NCBI RefSeq assembly: GCF_900114565.1
Contig: NZ_FOTM01000015.1
Span: forward strand, 1-64,000
Length of the DNA stretch: 64,000 bases
Direction: 5' to 3'
From: Leifsonia sp. CL147
Lineage (GTDB): Bacteria; Actinomycetota; Actinomycetes; Actinomycetales; Microbacteriaceae
The number at the start of each line of letters is the position of its first letter. Within the stretch, counting starts at the first letter, position 1. The notes below the pieces were generated by a model. It saw only the letters and a list, made by a program, of their open reading frames with translations, searched no databases and was not told the DNA's origin. Below, in pieces: positions 16,679 to 25,402 of the stretch. A program made the position numbers and the translations under genes.

Positions 16679-17179
16679 GTGACGACGACCGACCGCATCC
16701 TCATCCTGCTGCGCCACGCCAAGTCCGACTGGTCCGGATCCGTCCCGGACATCGACCGGCCGCTCGCCGAGCGCGGCACGGCCCAGGCTCCGCTCGCCGG
16801 CCGATGGCTCGCCGACCACGCGGGCCGGATCGACCTGGCCCTGGTGTCCCCCGCGCGGCGCGCCCGCGAGACCTGGGAGCTGGCGTCCGCCCAGCTCGAA
16901 CCGCTCCCTCCAGCGCGTTCCGAGGACCGCGTGTATGCGGCATCCGCGCACCAGCTCCTCGACATCGTCCATGGCGTGCCGGACACCGTGCAGACGCTGC
17001 TCCTCGTCGGTCACAATCCCGGCATGGAACAGCTGGCGTCGCTTCTCGCCGGCGAGGAGGTGGTCCTGCGGACGTCCGGCATCGCCGTCTTCGACGGTGA
17101 GGGACCGTGGTCCGGACTGGACGCCGCATCCACGGCGCTCCGCGTTGCGGGACGGTCGGACGGTCACGACCTGCGCTGA
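16679..17179 (+). CDS. SixA-type histidine phosphatase
   Basis: The 166-residue protein starts at GTG 16679. It has the phosphoglycerate-mutase-like motif LLRHAKSDWSG (His13 nucleophile), the SPARRARETWE loop and the second His in LLVGHNPGMEQL. SixA proteins dephosphorylate phosphohistidine on signalling proteins; the actinobacterial substrate is unknown. It lies 65 bases after arfB, possibly in one transcript. Confidence 0.87.
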   Translation: MTTTDRILILLRHAKSDWSGSVPDIDRPLAERGTAQAPLAGRWLADHAGRIDLALVSPARRARETWELASAQLEPLPPARSEDRVYAASAHQLLDIVHGVPDTVQTLLLVGHNPGMEQLASLLAGEEVVLRTSGIAVFDGEGPWSGLDAASTALRVAGRSDGHDLR

Positions 17180-17187
17180 GGTGACGG

Positions 17188-17625
17188 CTACTCGCACCCG
17201 GTCTGGATGCCGTGATCCGTCTGGCGCACGACGAACGCCTGGCTGCTCCCATCGCAGATCGCGGACACTCCCAGCAGCGAGAGGGTCTTCCCATTGGTGA
17301 AGTTTCCGTTGCTCCCCGGGGCGTTCAGCAGGATCGAGTCCTCGGTTCCCGGAGTGACCTTGCCCCAGAACGGCGGGAAGTCACCGGGTCCGAAAACCGA
17401 CGTGAGGCTCGGGAGCCAGACCCAGCCTCCCTGGACCAGCGGCGCCTGGTAGGTCGTCGCGGGCGTCCATCCCTGCGGCGCGGGACGGCTCACGTTCGCA
17501 CAGGAATCGGCCAGGGCCGGCGTAGCGGCGACTCCCACGAGCGCCACGGTCGCTGCCATCGTCACGAGAATGCGCCGGCCGAGGCCCATTCCCTCCTTCT
17601 TCTTCCACTTCGATAATTCGCGCAT
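17188..17625 (-). CDS. Secreted hypothetical protein
   Basis: The 145-residue protein starts at ATG 17625 with GAAGGAG upstream. It has a clear Sec signal peptide (RRILVTMAATVALVGVAATPALADS, cleavage after ALA). The mature part is about 110 residues with Cys near both ends (SCANVS and GVSAICDG, final QTGCE), so a disulfide is likely. I do not recognise the family. It is tail-to-tail with the SixA gene. Confidence 0.7.
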   Translation of the reverse strand: MRELSKWKKKEGMGLGRRILVTMAATVALVGVAATPALADSCANVSRPAPQGWTPATTYQAPLVQGGWVWLPSLTSVFGPGDFPPFWGKVTPGTEDSILLNAPGSNGNFTNGKTLSLLGVSAICDGSSQAFVVRQTDHGIQTGCE

Positions 17626-17806
17626 GATGACTCCTTCGACATCCACATTCGACCGCGCTCGACGCACGGATTAATGAGCAAGCCTCAGGTTACGCCGGGC
17701 GGTGACGGTGTCAAGAGGAATTCCGGGGGGGGCGAGAACGGCTTCGGACCCGGCGAGATGGGAGGGAGGCCCCGCGACGCAGGACCTCCCAGTGTGGCGG
17801 GGCGGG

Positions 17807-18070
17807 TTAAAAGCCCCAGTATCCCCAGAGTCCCCAGAACGCGAAGCTGCTGACGAGTCCGATGGTCTTCAGGATGCCGATTGCGATCGCCGAGGCGGCC
17901 AGGCCGCGACCCCGGTCGCCGGTGCGGCTGGTCTGGGAGAGCCCTATGGCGCCGAAGATGATGCCGAGCACGCCGGAGAAGAATACGAGGACGAACCCCG
18001 CGACTGCGATCTTGTTCCACCTCGAGCTGGCCTGGAAGAGGGACTTCTGGTCGTTCTCAACTGTTGTCAT
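17807..18070 (-). CDS. DUF4190 small membrane protein
   Basis: The 87-residue protein has two hydrophobic helices separated by GLSQTSRTGDRGRGLAASAIAIG, the hallmark of DUF4190. The ribosome site GAAGGA lies seven bases before the ATG. It is the last gene of the envelope cluster 17.8-20.2 kb. A closely similar protein ends the window at 63790-64000. The function is unknown. Confidence 0.82.
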   Translation of the reverse strand: MTTVENDQKSLFQASSRWNKIAVAGFVLVFFSGVLGIIFGAIGLSQTSRTGDRGRGLAASAIAIGILKTIGLVSSFAFWGLWGYWGF

Positions 18071-18133
18071 GAAGATTCCTTCGTGGTCTGGATTGATGCG
18101 GGAATGCGGACGCCGATTCGGTCCGCGGGATGC

Positions 18134-18649
18134 TCAGCGGACGCGCGTGCGGTTGTCGATGCCTTCGACGCGGCCGATGGTCGTGACCTTGCCGTAGGTG
18201 ACCTTGTTGCTGACGCCGGCGACCGACAGAGTCTCTGCCGAGTCCACATCGACCGTGTTGCTCGCACCCTCCAGCGTGATGTCCTGGACCGCGCCGAGGT
18301 TCACGGTGGCACCGAAGCCGGAGATGTTCACCACGTTGCACGCGCCGGAGACGCTGACGGTGCCGCCGAGTCCCTGGATGTCGATCTCAGACGTCGAGTC
18401 GTCACAGATCACGTTCGCGTTCGCCTTGTTCAGCGTCAGAGCCACCGGGGCATTCGCCTTGGCGTGGACGGTCGCACCCGAGTCGACGATCTCGGAAGCC
18501 GCACCCTTGGTCTTCACCGTCGCCTTGCCTTCCGGAATGGACACCCCGTCGACAGTGAACGAAGCGACGGCACCGCAACCCGCGAGTGTTCCGATGGTGA
18601 GTGCACAGAGAACCGCGGCAGCCGACAGGGACAGAGTTTTGTTTCGCAT
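18134..18649 (-). CDS. DUF3060 lipoprotein
   Basis: The 171-residue protein has a lipoprotein signal peptide with lipobox LAGC (Cys about 25). The mature part is a right-handed beta-repeat of the DUF3060 type (VICDDSTSEIDIQGLGGTVSVSGACNVVNISGFGATVNL, repeating roughly every 20 residues). It should be anchored on the outer face of the membrane. AAGGAA precedes the start. It stands in a minus-strand cluster of envelope proteins beside a two-component system. Confidence 0.83.
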   Translation of the reverse strand: MRNKTLSLSAAAVLCALTIGTLAGCGAVASFTVDGVSIPEGKATVKTKGAASEIVDSGATVHAKANAPVALTLNKANANVICDDSTSEIDIQGLGGTVSVSGACNVVNISGFGATVNLGAVQDITLEGASNTVDVDSAETLSVAGVSNKVTYGKVTTIGRVEGIDNRTRVR

Positions 18650-18805
18650 TGAATGTTTTCCTTTTTATGGAGGTACAGGGCCGAGGCGGCCCGTGTGGAA
18701 CAGTGCAAGGCCAAGGCCGAACGCTGCACCCGTGTACCTAGACGCCTTTCTCTCCAATTGCTGACGCCTGTCATCGCAAGACGCGTCGTCACGACCGGCC
18801 GGAGG

Positions 18806-19456
18806 TCAGCCGCTGGTGAGAAAGCCGATGGCGATGGCGAGGGCCGCGGTGTTGTAGGCGAATGAGAGGACGGCGTGGCCTGTGACGATGTGCCGGGCTC
18901 GCGGGGTGAGAACGTTGACATCCGAGGTCGCGAACGACGTTCCGACGGTGAAGGCGAAGTACGCGAAGGAGACGCGCGACGCACTGGCGTCGCCGGGGAA
19001 CGCGAAACCCGGTGAGCCCGCGCGGGCGATCTCTTTCTCGTTGAGGTGCTGATAGCGGTCTGCGTAGCCGAGGTGCATCACCGCCCACCCCGCGAAGATG
19101 CCGAACACCGCGACCATCTGAGCGAGCGGGACAGCTCTCAGGTTCTCGCTGACCGCGGCGGGAGCGATCGTTCCCGTGACGATCAAGAATCCGGACAGGA
19201 CGCCGACCACCGCGACGGCCGGACTGACGATCGCATTCAGCAGGCGGATCACCACCCACTTCCGGGGCCGGGGTCGCGCACCACGTCGCGCCTCGCGCCC
19301 CAGTACCGTCCACCGCGCAGCGACGTACAGGAACGCCAAGAGCACCCAGGCCGCCTGGATCCCGATGCTCGCCTCGAGAGTCGGACTGAGAAGCCACCAG
19401 ACCCCTCCACCGACCAGCGCCGCCTCGACGCACGCCCCCACGACCAGACCGATCAT
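18806..19456 (-). CDS. DUF1345 membrane protein
   Basis: The 216-residue protein has about five transmembrane helices and the DUF1345 C-terminal signature VSFAYFAFTVGTSFATSDVNVLTPRARHIVTGHAVLSFAYNTAALAIAI. The start ATG at 19456 follows GGAGGG. The family is widespread, poorly characterised and sometimes found beside transport or stress genes. Nothing here fixes a substrate. Confidence 0.85.
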   Translation of the reverse strand: MIGLVVGACVEAALVGGGVWWLLSPTLEASIGIQAAWVLLAFLYVAARWTVLGREARRGARPRPRKWVVIRLLNAIVSPAVAVVGVLSGFLIVTGTIAPAAVSENLRAVPLAQMVAVFGIFAGWAVMHLGYADRYQHLNEKEIARAGSPGFAFPGDASASRVSFAYFAFTVGTSFATSDVNVLTPRARHIVTGHAVLSFAYNTAALAIAIGFLTSG

Positions 19457-19631
19457 CCGACCCTCCTCTCGACCACGGCGCCGGCGACGCGCGAGCACGA
19501 GGGCAGCGCGTTCGACGGCTTCTCTTCATAGACGGACGAGGGCCTCGGATCTGACGCGCGGGGAGCAATTGATTTCGACGCGGGCGGGCGGCGGACAGTT
19601 CGGGTTGTGTCCGCCGCCCAGTCTGTGGAGC

Positions 19632-20177
19632 TCAGCCGAGGTCGATCGTCTTTCCCGCGGAGAATGCGTTGTCGGAGACCTCGATGCTGACCGCTTTGGT
19701 CCCGGCGGGGACGTCGAAAAGGATGGGACCGGTGAGGTTGTTGCCGGGGTTGATCGCGGCGATCCACGCGGACTGGTCCGGGCTGGCGTACAGCGTGGCG
19801 GTCGGATCGGCGTCGAAGGTCTTTCCGGAACCGTCGACGAGCTTCACGTAGTTCGAGAGGAACGTCGCCGCACTGTTGCCGACGTTCTTGACGGTCAGGT
19901 CCACTTCGATGAAGGTGCCCTGCGCGGTCTGCGACAGCGGGGCCGTGCCGACGGTGGTACCTGCGTCCTTGGAACCGGTTGCGGTGTACTCGAATGAGCC
20001 GACCGTCACCGGCGTGTTCAATCCGGGCGCCTTCGGCGCTGCCGGCGCCGAGGTCGCGGCGCCGGCGGCGGCCCCGCCCGCTGTGGTCGTGCCGCTCCCG
20101 GCCGAGCAGCCGGTAATGGTGAGCGCCGTGGCGATGACGGCTGCAGCGGCAAGGGTGATAGTGGTGCGTCGGGACAT
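19632..20177 (-). CDS. DUF4352 lipoprotein
   Basis: The 181-residue protein has a signal peptide with lipobox ITGC, an Ala/Gly/Thr-rich linker, then a DUF4352 immunoglobulin-like domain (GTFIEVDLTVKNVGNSAATFLSNYVKLVDGSGKTFDAD). Such Telluride/DUF4352 domains are common on Gram-positive surface proteins. It is divergent from the sensor kinase gene, with 164 bases between the starts that could hold shared control sites, though I see no clear palindrome. Confidence 0.83.
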   Translation of the reverse strand: MSRRTTITLAAAAVIATALTITGCSAGSGTTTAGGAAAGAATSAPAAPKAPGLNTPVTVGSFEYTATGSKDAGTTVGTAPLSQTAQGTFIEVDLTVKNVGNSAATFLSNYVKLVDGSGKTFDADPTATLYASPDQSAWIAAINPGNNLTGPILFDVPAGTKAVSIEVSDNAFSAGKTIDLG

Positions 20178-20341
20178 GATCTGGCCTCCTGGTGTGTGGT
20201 CTGTTCGACGTGATCCAGCAGACCGCAGCGCGTCAGGAGGCTGCCACGTCGGTTCGGTCCGGCTGGGGTGACCGAAAGGAGGGGACCGCATCCCCCGAAA
20301 GCCGGTGGGGCTGGTCGGCGGTCGCCTCTACGATCAGGTCC

Positions 20342-21586
20342 ATGACGATTCCGCCTGCTGTCGCCTCCGCCGCCCCGGTGCGCTCCCGTGCTCGGCGTGC
20401 GTGGGCGCTGGTCGGGTCGATCGCGCTGGCGGTGCTGTGCTCCCTGCTCGCGATCTCCGCCGGCGGGATGCACGGGACGCCGCCCTCCACGTTCCCGGCA
20501 GGCATCAAGACACTGGCGCTGGCCGGAACGTGGCTGATGATCGCCGCATCCGTGCTGCTGGTCTGGAGACATCGGTGGCCTGTCCTCGTCACAGTGATCG
20601 CCGTCGCCCTCACCCTCGTCTTCCCGACCACCCCGTTGACGGCGTTGGTCGCCTGCGCGGCTGTGACCGCCGTGACGGCTGGGTGGCGACGGTGGCTTTT
20701 CATCGTGGGGGTGTACGCAGCGACCGTTGTCAGCTTCTGCTGGGATGTCGCTTCCCATGTGTCGCTGCTGTCCGATTTCGTCGGTGAGCCCGCGGAGGGG
20801 ACACCGGCCCGGTTGGCGCTGTTCTGGTCGGTTCCGATCGTCGCCGCGTTCGCTGTCGGGCCGTTCGCGGGGTTCGGCTTCCTCCGAAGCATCCGCCGGG
20901 AACGCGACGCCGCTCAGCTCGACACCGCGGCGGCGACCCGGAACGTCGCCGTCCTCCACCGGGAGGTGGAGTTGGAACGCGAACGACAGGAGCTCGCTCG
21001 CGAGCTCCACGACACCTTGGCGGCCCGTCTCTCCTCGCTGTCGTTGCATGCAGGTGCACTCGAACTGACGGTGGACGGGAACGAGCAGGCGACTGCGGCC
21101 GCCCGAATAGTCCGTGAGACGGCGCAAGGTTCCCTTGACGAGCTGCGCCACGTCGTCCATGTCCTCCGCAACCCCGGCGCCGCCGGCCCGAGCAGCGGGC
21201 TGGTCGACATCGCCAGCCTGATCGACGAGGCGCTCCGAGACGGCGTGGATGTTCGCGCCCAGGTTCTCGTATCCGATGCGGCGACCTGTGACCCGCAGGT
21301 CGCGCACGCCTGCTACCGGCTGGTGCAGGAGTCCGTCTCCAACGTCCGCCGACACGCACCGGGTCAGGCCGTCCGCGTGGAGGTCCGCGGCGGACCCGAG
21401 ACGGGAGTGAGCATCACCGCGACGAACTGGCTGACCCCTGGCGCGCACCCGACATCGGTCGGCGGAGGTCACGGCCTCACCGGCATGAGCGAACGGGTCG
21501 CCCTGGTCGGCGGGTCCTTTCAAGCTGGGCCGACTCCCGATGGAGCGTTCACCCTCATCGCGTGGCTGCCCTGGGTGACGCGGTGA
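20342..21586 (+). CDS. NarL-type two-component sensor histidine kinase
   Basis: The 414-residue protein has about six transmembrane segments in the first 185 residues, a short coiled coil, and a HisKA_3 dimerisation domain with the phospho-accepting His223 (ELARELHDTLAARLSSL). The HATPase_c domain shows YRLVQESVSNVRRHAPG (N box) and GGGHGLTGMSERV (G box). The sensor domain is membrane-embedded with small loops, so it likely senses a membrane or envelope signal. It is followed by its response regulator after 68 bases. Confidence 0.9.
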   Translation: MTIPPAVASAAPVRSRARRAWALVGSIALAVLCSLLAISAGGMHGTPPSTFPAGIKTLALAGTWLMIAASVLLVWRHRWPVLVTVIAVALTLVFPTTPLTALVACAAVTAVTAGWRRWLFIVGVYAATVVSFCWDVASHVSLLSDFVGEPAEGTPARLALFWSVPIVAAFAVGPFAGFGFLRSIRRERDAAQLDTAAATRNVAVLHREVELERERQELARELHDTLAARLSSLSLHAGALELTVDGNEQATAAARIVRETAQGSLDELRHVVHVLRNPGAAGPSSGLVDIASLIDEALRDGVDVRAQVLVSDAATCDPQVAHACYRLVQESVSNVRRHAPGQAVRVEVRGGPETGVSITATNWLTPGAHPTSVGGGHGLTGMSERVALVGGSFQAGPTPDGAFTLIAWLPWVTR

Positions 21587-21654
21587 TCCCCTCCCGCTGA
21601 GACTCTGTGCTGCGGCCAGCCCATCCTGTCGCCGCTGATCGCTAGGCTTGCTCC

Positions 21655-22308
21655 GTGGCCGACCATCCCATCCGTGTCCTTGTCGTTGACGACGACACGA
21701 TGGCGGCGAACGGTCTCACGATGATCTTGAGCACGGCCACCGATCTTGAGGTCGTCGGCCGATGCGCGGACGGAAACGAGGTCGCCGCAGCAGTTGCGGC
21801 CCATCGCCCGGATGTCGTTCTCTGCGACGTGCGAATGCCGCGGATGGATGGTGTCGCTGTTGTCGAAGCACTCCACGGGACCGGTCCACGATTCCTGATG
21901 ATGACCGCCTTCGACGAGGACGGACGTGTCCTCGACGCGGTGACCGCCGGCGCTGCAGGATTCATGCTCAAAGACGAGGACCCCCACCGGATCCTCGAGG
22001 CCGTCCGCCAGGTTGCGGCCGGAGATGCCGCGTTCTCCCCGCGGGCGGCGAAACAGCTGGCGGCCTGGGTGCAGGACTCCCGCGGCGACGACGTGCGCCG
22101 AGACGCGCGGGCAAAAATGACGCAGCTGACCGAGCGCGAGAAGGCGTTCGCGCTGGCCTTGGTCACCGGAGCATCCGACGCGGAACTCGCGCAGCAGTTC
22201 TTCGTCGCGGAGACAACGGTGAAGTCCACCCTTTCCGGCATCCGCACCAAGTGGGGTGTGCGGACGAGGACGGAACTGGCGGTGGTGGTCGCCCGTTCCG
22301 GGGCGTAA
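21655..22308 (+). CDS. LuxR/NarL-family response regulator
   Basis: The 217-residue protein starts at GTG 21655. The receiver domain has acidic pocket VVDDD, phospho-acceptor Asp58 (VVLCDVRMPRMDG), Thr/Ser at MMTA and Lys in FMLKDEDP. The C-terminal LuxR-type helix-turn-helix is LTEREKAFALALVTGASDAELAQQFFVAETTVKSTLSGIRTKWGV. It pairs with the kinase upstream. Its targets are probably the surrounding envelope genes, an inference from position. Confidence 0.92.
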   Translation: MADHPIRVLVVDDDTMAANGLTMILSTATDLEVVGRCADGNEVAAAVAAHRPDVVLCDVRMPRMDGVAVVEALHGTGPRFLMMTAFDEDGRVLDAVTAGAAGFMLKDEDPHRILEAVRQVAAGDAAFSPRAAKQLAAWVQDSRGDDVRRDARAKMTQLTEREKAFALALVTGASDAELAQQFFVAETTVKSTLSGIRTKWGVRTRTELAVVVARSGA

Positions 22309-22370
22309 CGCACCGCTCACCCTTTCTGGGGGCTGAATGTTTCCTTAGCGTTCGCCAAGCTGGGAGAGAT

Positions 22371-23546
22371 ATGAGCGATCCGAACCAGCCCCAGCCCCAG
22401 AACCCCAACGCAGCGCAGCCCGACGGAGGAGCCGCCCCGCCGCCGCCCCCGGCTCCCACCCCGAACTTCCAGCCCGCCGGCCCAGTTCCGCCGCCTCCGG
22501 CCCCACCAGCACCCGGATATGCCAACGCTCCCGCTGGAGCTCTCCCGCCGCCCCCGGCCGGTTACGCCGCCCCAGGAGCTGTCCCGCCGCCCCCGGCGGG
22601 GTACGCCGCCGTCGGCACGGTCCCGCCGCCTCCGCCCGCGAAGAAGAAGGGCAACGGGCTCGCCGTCGCCTCCCTCGTCCTCGGGATCATCGGCGTCATC
22701 TTCTCGTTCACCCCGAGCGCCCCGCTCAGCATCATTCTCGGCATCCTCGCCCTGATCTTCGGAATCATCACCCTCACCCGGAAGCCCGCGAAGCGCACCA
22801 TCCCTCTGACGGGCACGATCCTCGGAGGAGTGGCGCTTCTCTTCGGGATCATCTTCGCCTCGATCTACGCGTCCCACGGCGCCAACACCGCGAGCAACCT
22901 CCCCGCGAGCTCTCCTGAATCGTCGTCCGCCGCACAGCCGTCGCAGTCCGCGGCGCCGAAACCCGCACCGACCAAGGCGACCGTGAACCCGAACGCTGCC
23001 TACGACACGACATATGGGACGTTCGCGCCGGTCAACCAGACCGGGACCGGCGACAGCGTCATCGCTCTGCCTGCCGGAGCTAAAGCGGCGATCGTCACCG
23101 CCAGCCACCAGGGCGCGTCGAACTTCTCGCTGAACGTCCTCGACGCGTCCAATCAGCCGACCGGAGACCTCCTGGTGAACACGATCGGCAACTACTCCGG
23201 TGTCACCGCCTACGGCATGAACGCCATCGGCAACGCCGGTGTCAACCTTCAGGTGAAGGCCGACGGGGCATGGAACATCACGATCAGCCCGATCAGCGCG
23301 GCACCGGATCTGGCTCTCCCCGGAGGGGCGACCGGCGATCAGGTGTACAAGTACAGCGGTGCTGCAGGAAACTGGGCGTTCGCCAACCAGGGCCAGGGGA
23401 ACTTCGCCGTCATTCAGTACGGCGGTGCCATCCCGAACCTTGCAGTGAACACGATCGGTGCGTACTCCGGCAAGGTGCCGATGTTCGCCGGACCGACCGT
23501 CGTGGTCGTGAAGTCCGACGGCGCCTGGACTGTCGCGGCAGGCTGA
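22371..23546 (+). CDS. Proline-rich DUF4190 membrane protein
   Basis: The 391-residue protein has a cytosolic N-terminus of Pro/Gly/Ala repeats (PPPPAGYAAPGAVPPPPAGYAAVGTVPPPP, about 20-95), then DUF4190-type transmembrane helices (GLAVASLVLGIIGVIFSF and PLSIILGILALIFGIITL, then a third), and an extracytoplasmic beta-rich domain of about 200 residues. The latter has two repeats around NTIGNYSGVTAYG and NTIGAYSGKVPMF. GGGAGAG precedes the ATG. It follows the response regulator by 62 bases and may be part of the same signalling unit. No enzyme motif is seen. Confidence 0.72.
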   Translation: MSDPNQPQPQNPNAAQPDGGAAPPPPPAPTPNFQPAGPVPPPPAPPAPGYANAPAGALPPPPAGYAAPGAVPPPPAGYAAVGTVPPPPPAKKKGNGLAVASLVLGIIGVIFSFTPSAPLSIILGILALIFGIITLTRKPAKRTIPLTGTILGGVALLFGIIFASIYASHGANTASNLPASSPESSSAAQPSQSAAPKPAPTKATVNPNAAYDTTYGTFAPVNQTGTGDSVIALPAGAKAAIVTASHQGASNFSLNVLDASNQPTGDLLVNTIGNYSGVTAYGMNAIGNAGVNLQVKADGAWNITISPISAAPDLALPGGATGDQVYKYSGAAGNWAFANQGQGNFAVIQYGGAIPNLAVNTIGAYSGKVPMFAGPTVVVVKSDGAWTVAAG

Positions 23547-23567
23547 TCCCCCGGCCACCGACACGAA

Positions 23568-23600
23568 GACGGGGCGTCTCCAGATCGGAGGCGCCCCGTC
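23568..23600. terminator. Bidirectional terminator
   Basis: A GACGGGGCG / CGCCCCGTC stem (23568-23576 with 23592-23600) with further pairing in the loop is followed by TTTCGG. It separates two convergent genes. Confidence 0.75.
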
Positions 23601-23614
23601 TTTCGGTTCATCGC

Positions 23615-24412
23615 TCAGATGCGGGAGAGGATCTCCTGCTTCTTGGTCGTGAACTCGTCGTCCGTGAGAATACCGGCGTCGCGCAGCTGAGCGAGCTGCT
23701 GCAACTGGGCGACGTGGTCTGCAGCGGCGGCGACAGCCGGCTGCTCCGGTGCTGCGTTCGCGACCTGCACGGTGACCGGGGTCGCGGCACGCGCCTGCAT
23801 CAGGTTGAGGATCGCCTCGCGGAACTTGGCGGCATCGTCGCGGTTGACGCGAAACCCGACCGTCCCGCCGGCGCTCTGAACCTCGACCAGGTGGTACAGC
23901 ATGCCGTCCTTGCGGTTGCTTACGGAGGTGATCTGGTTGATCGGCAGCATCTCGTACGCGTCCTTGCCACCCTTCACGCCCGTGGCAAGCAGCGAGAACC
24001 CACCGGTAAAGACACCAGCGGTGATCTTTCCCGCGGAGACGCCGCGGCCGCGTTCCCACTCGATCCGGTCCGGCCAGAGCTTCACCTTGGCGTTCTTCCC
24101 GTCGATGTGGGAGACCACTTCGTACAGCGGGACGTCATCGCCGGCGACGGCAACCTCCACCTCGGCATCGTCGGGCACGGCAGCTGCAGTGCTCGCCGCA
24201 TAGCCGATGCTCGCCCGAGCTTCGGCAGCGACCGACACGGCCGCTCCCTTCACCTTCGCGAAGACACCCTGCCTCTGAGCGGTATCGATGACATCGCCGG
24301 TCGTGTCCACGATCTGCGGTTGCTGGTCGGCGAAGTGGTCCGTCCACTGTGTGCCGTCCCACCACCGGAGTCGTCCGGAACCGTCGTCGTACCAATCAGC
24401 AGGCGTGCTCAT
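23615..24412 (-). CDS. DUF2510 and SHOCT domain protein
   Basis: The 265-residue protein begins with a DUF2510 domain (ADWYDDGSGRLRWWDGTQWTDHF, residues 5-27) and ends with a SHOCT motif (LQQLAQLRDAGILTDDEFTTKKQEIL). The middle holds a PH-like beta domain (AKVKLWPDRIEWERG and NQITSVSNRKDGMLYHLVEVQSAGGTVGFRV). SHOCT and DUF2510 modules tether proteins to each other or to the membrane in actinobacteria. The role is unknown. ATG 24412 was chosen with GCGAGGAGAACAC upstream. Confidence 0.82.
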   Translation of the reverse strand: MSTPADWYDDGSGRLRWWDGTQWTDHFADQQPQIVDTTGDVIDTAQRQGVFAKVKGAAVSVAAEARASIGYAASTAAAVPDDAEVEVAVAGDDVPLYEVVSHIDGKNAKVKLWPDRIEWERGRGVSAGKITAGVFTGGFSLLATGVKGGKDAYEMLPINQITSVSNRKDGMLYHLVEVQSAGGTVGFRVNRDDAAKFREAILNLMQARAATPVTVQVANAAPEQPAVAAAADHVAQLQQLAQLRDAGILTDDEFTTKKQEILSRI

Positions 24413-24550
24413 GTGTTCTCCTCGCAACTGTCGGGCGAATCCACGCTAGTTGCGGGCGGACAACGATCGGGACCCCAGTACAGGGGTGGTGAATCACGTG
24501 GTGCATCACCCCACACACTGCCTGACGAGCGCGCACACCGCAGGCCGCAC

Positions 24551-24658
24551 TTGTCAGACAATTCGGCACAATTCGCCGCCGGACATTGCCCTGAATCTCC
24601 ACGTATTCGTAGCGTGGTGACGCGATTACAACCGGATCGACCCCTCCAATGTCAGACA
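24551..24658 (+). promoter_or_regulatory. Two GntR/FadR-type operators
   Basis: TTGTCAGACAA (24551-24561, perfect palindrome with central A) and TGTCAGACA (24650-24658, same core) lie 89 bases apart in the gap before the FCD-type regulator. Such short TTGTC..GACAA palindromes are typical FadR-subfamily sites, so the regulator probably controls itself and the catabolic operon behind it. Confidence 0.65.
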
Positions 24659-24671
24659 AGTTGAGCCAGCG

Positions 24672-25379
24672 ATGCCTATCGAACTTGAGTTGCGGCTGTT
24701 CCAGCACTTCCGTGAGCTGGAACTGCTGCCCGGCGAGCCGCTGCCGTCAGAACAGGACCTCGTCCACGACCTGTCCGTGAGCAGGCCGGCGTTGCGGGAG
24801 GCGCTCGCAGCGCTCCAGGCTCTCGGGCTGGTCGTGGCGAAGCAGGGTTCGCGGCGCGTGCTCGGCGAGTTCAGCATGCAGTCCGTCGTCGAGACGCTGA
24901 CACGCTTCATGGAACCGTCGATCGAGCTCATGCAGGAGATGCTCGATGTCCGGCGCGTGCTCGAAGTGGCTTTCTTCTCCGCGGCCGTCGCCGACATGTC
25001 GCCGACGACGCTGCGCGAGCTCCGGCGCCTCGTCGATCGGATGGAGTCCAAAGCCGCCCAGGGGCTTCCCTTCATCCACGAGGATGCGGCGTTCCACCAG
25101 GTCCTGTACACGCACGTCGAGAACCGGACCTTCCACGGCCTCGTGGCCGCATTCTGGCACATGTTCGACGAGTCGTCCGAGCAGCTCCAGGTCGGCAGCG
25201 ACCTCCCGGCATCCGCCCGCCACCATGCGGCGATCGTCGAAGCTCTGGAGGCCGGCGACACCCCTCTCGCGGTCCACGAGCTCAACGTCCACTTCTTCGA
25301 TGTGCGTGCGCGGCTGACGGCCTCGCGAGAGACGCAGCGCGCCGCGCATCCATCCGGTCCTTCCCCCCGAACGCACTGA
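24672..25379 (+). CDS. FadR-subfamily GntR regulator (FCD domain)
   Basis: The 235-residue protein has a winged helix-turn-helix (LLPGEPLPSEQDLVHDLSVSRPALREALAALQALGLV) and an all-helical FCD ligand domain with metal-ligand positions in DAAFHQVLY and the later ARHHAAIVEALEAGD. FCD proteins bind small carboxylates or sugar acids. It heads the operon encoding an ABC importer and sugar-acid enzymes, with 23 bases to the binding-protein gene, so the inducer is probably the imported compound or an intermediate. Confidence 0.87.
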   Translation: MPIELELRLFQHFRELELLPGEPLPSEQDLVHDLSVSRPALREALAALQALGLVVAKQGSRRVLGEFSMQSVVETLTRFMEPSIELMQEMLDVRRVLEVAFFSAAVADMSPTTLRELRRLVDRMESKAAQGLPFIHEDAAFHQVLYTHVENRTFHGLVAAFWHMFDESSEQLQVGSDLPASARHHAAIVEALEAGDTPLAVHELNVHFFDVRARLTASRETQRAAHPSGPSPRTH

Positions 25380-25402
25380 GAACCCTTCCGAAAGGCATTG
25401 CA

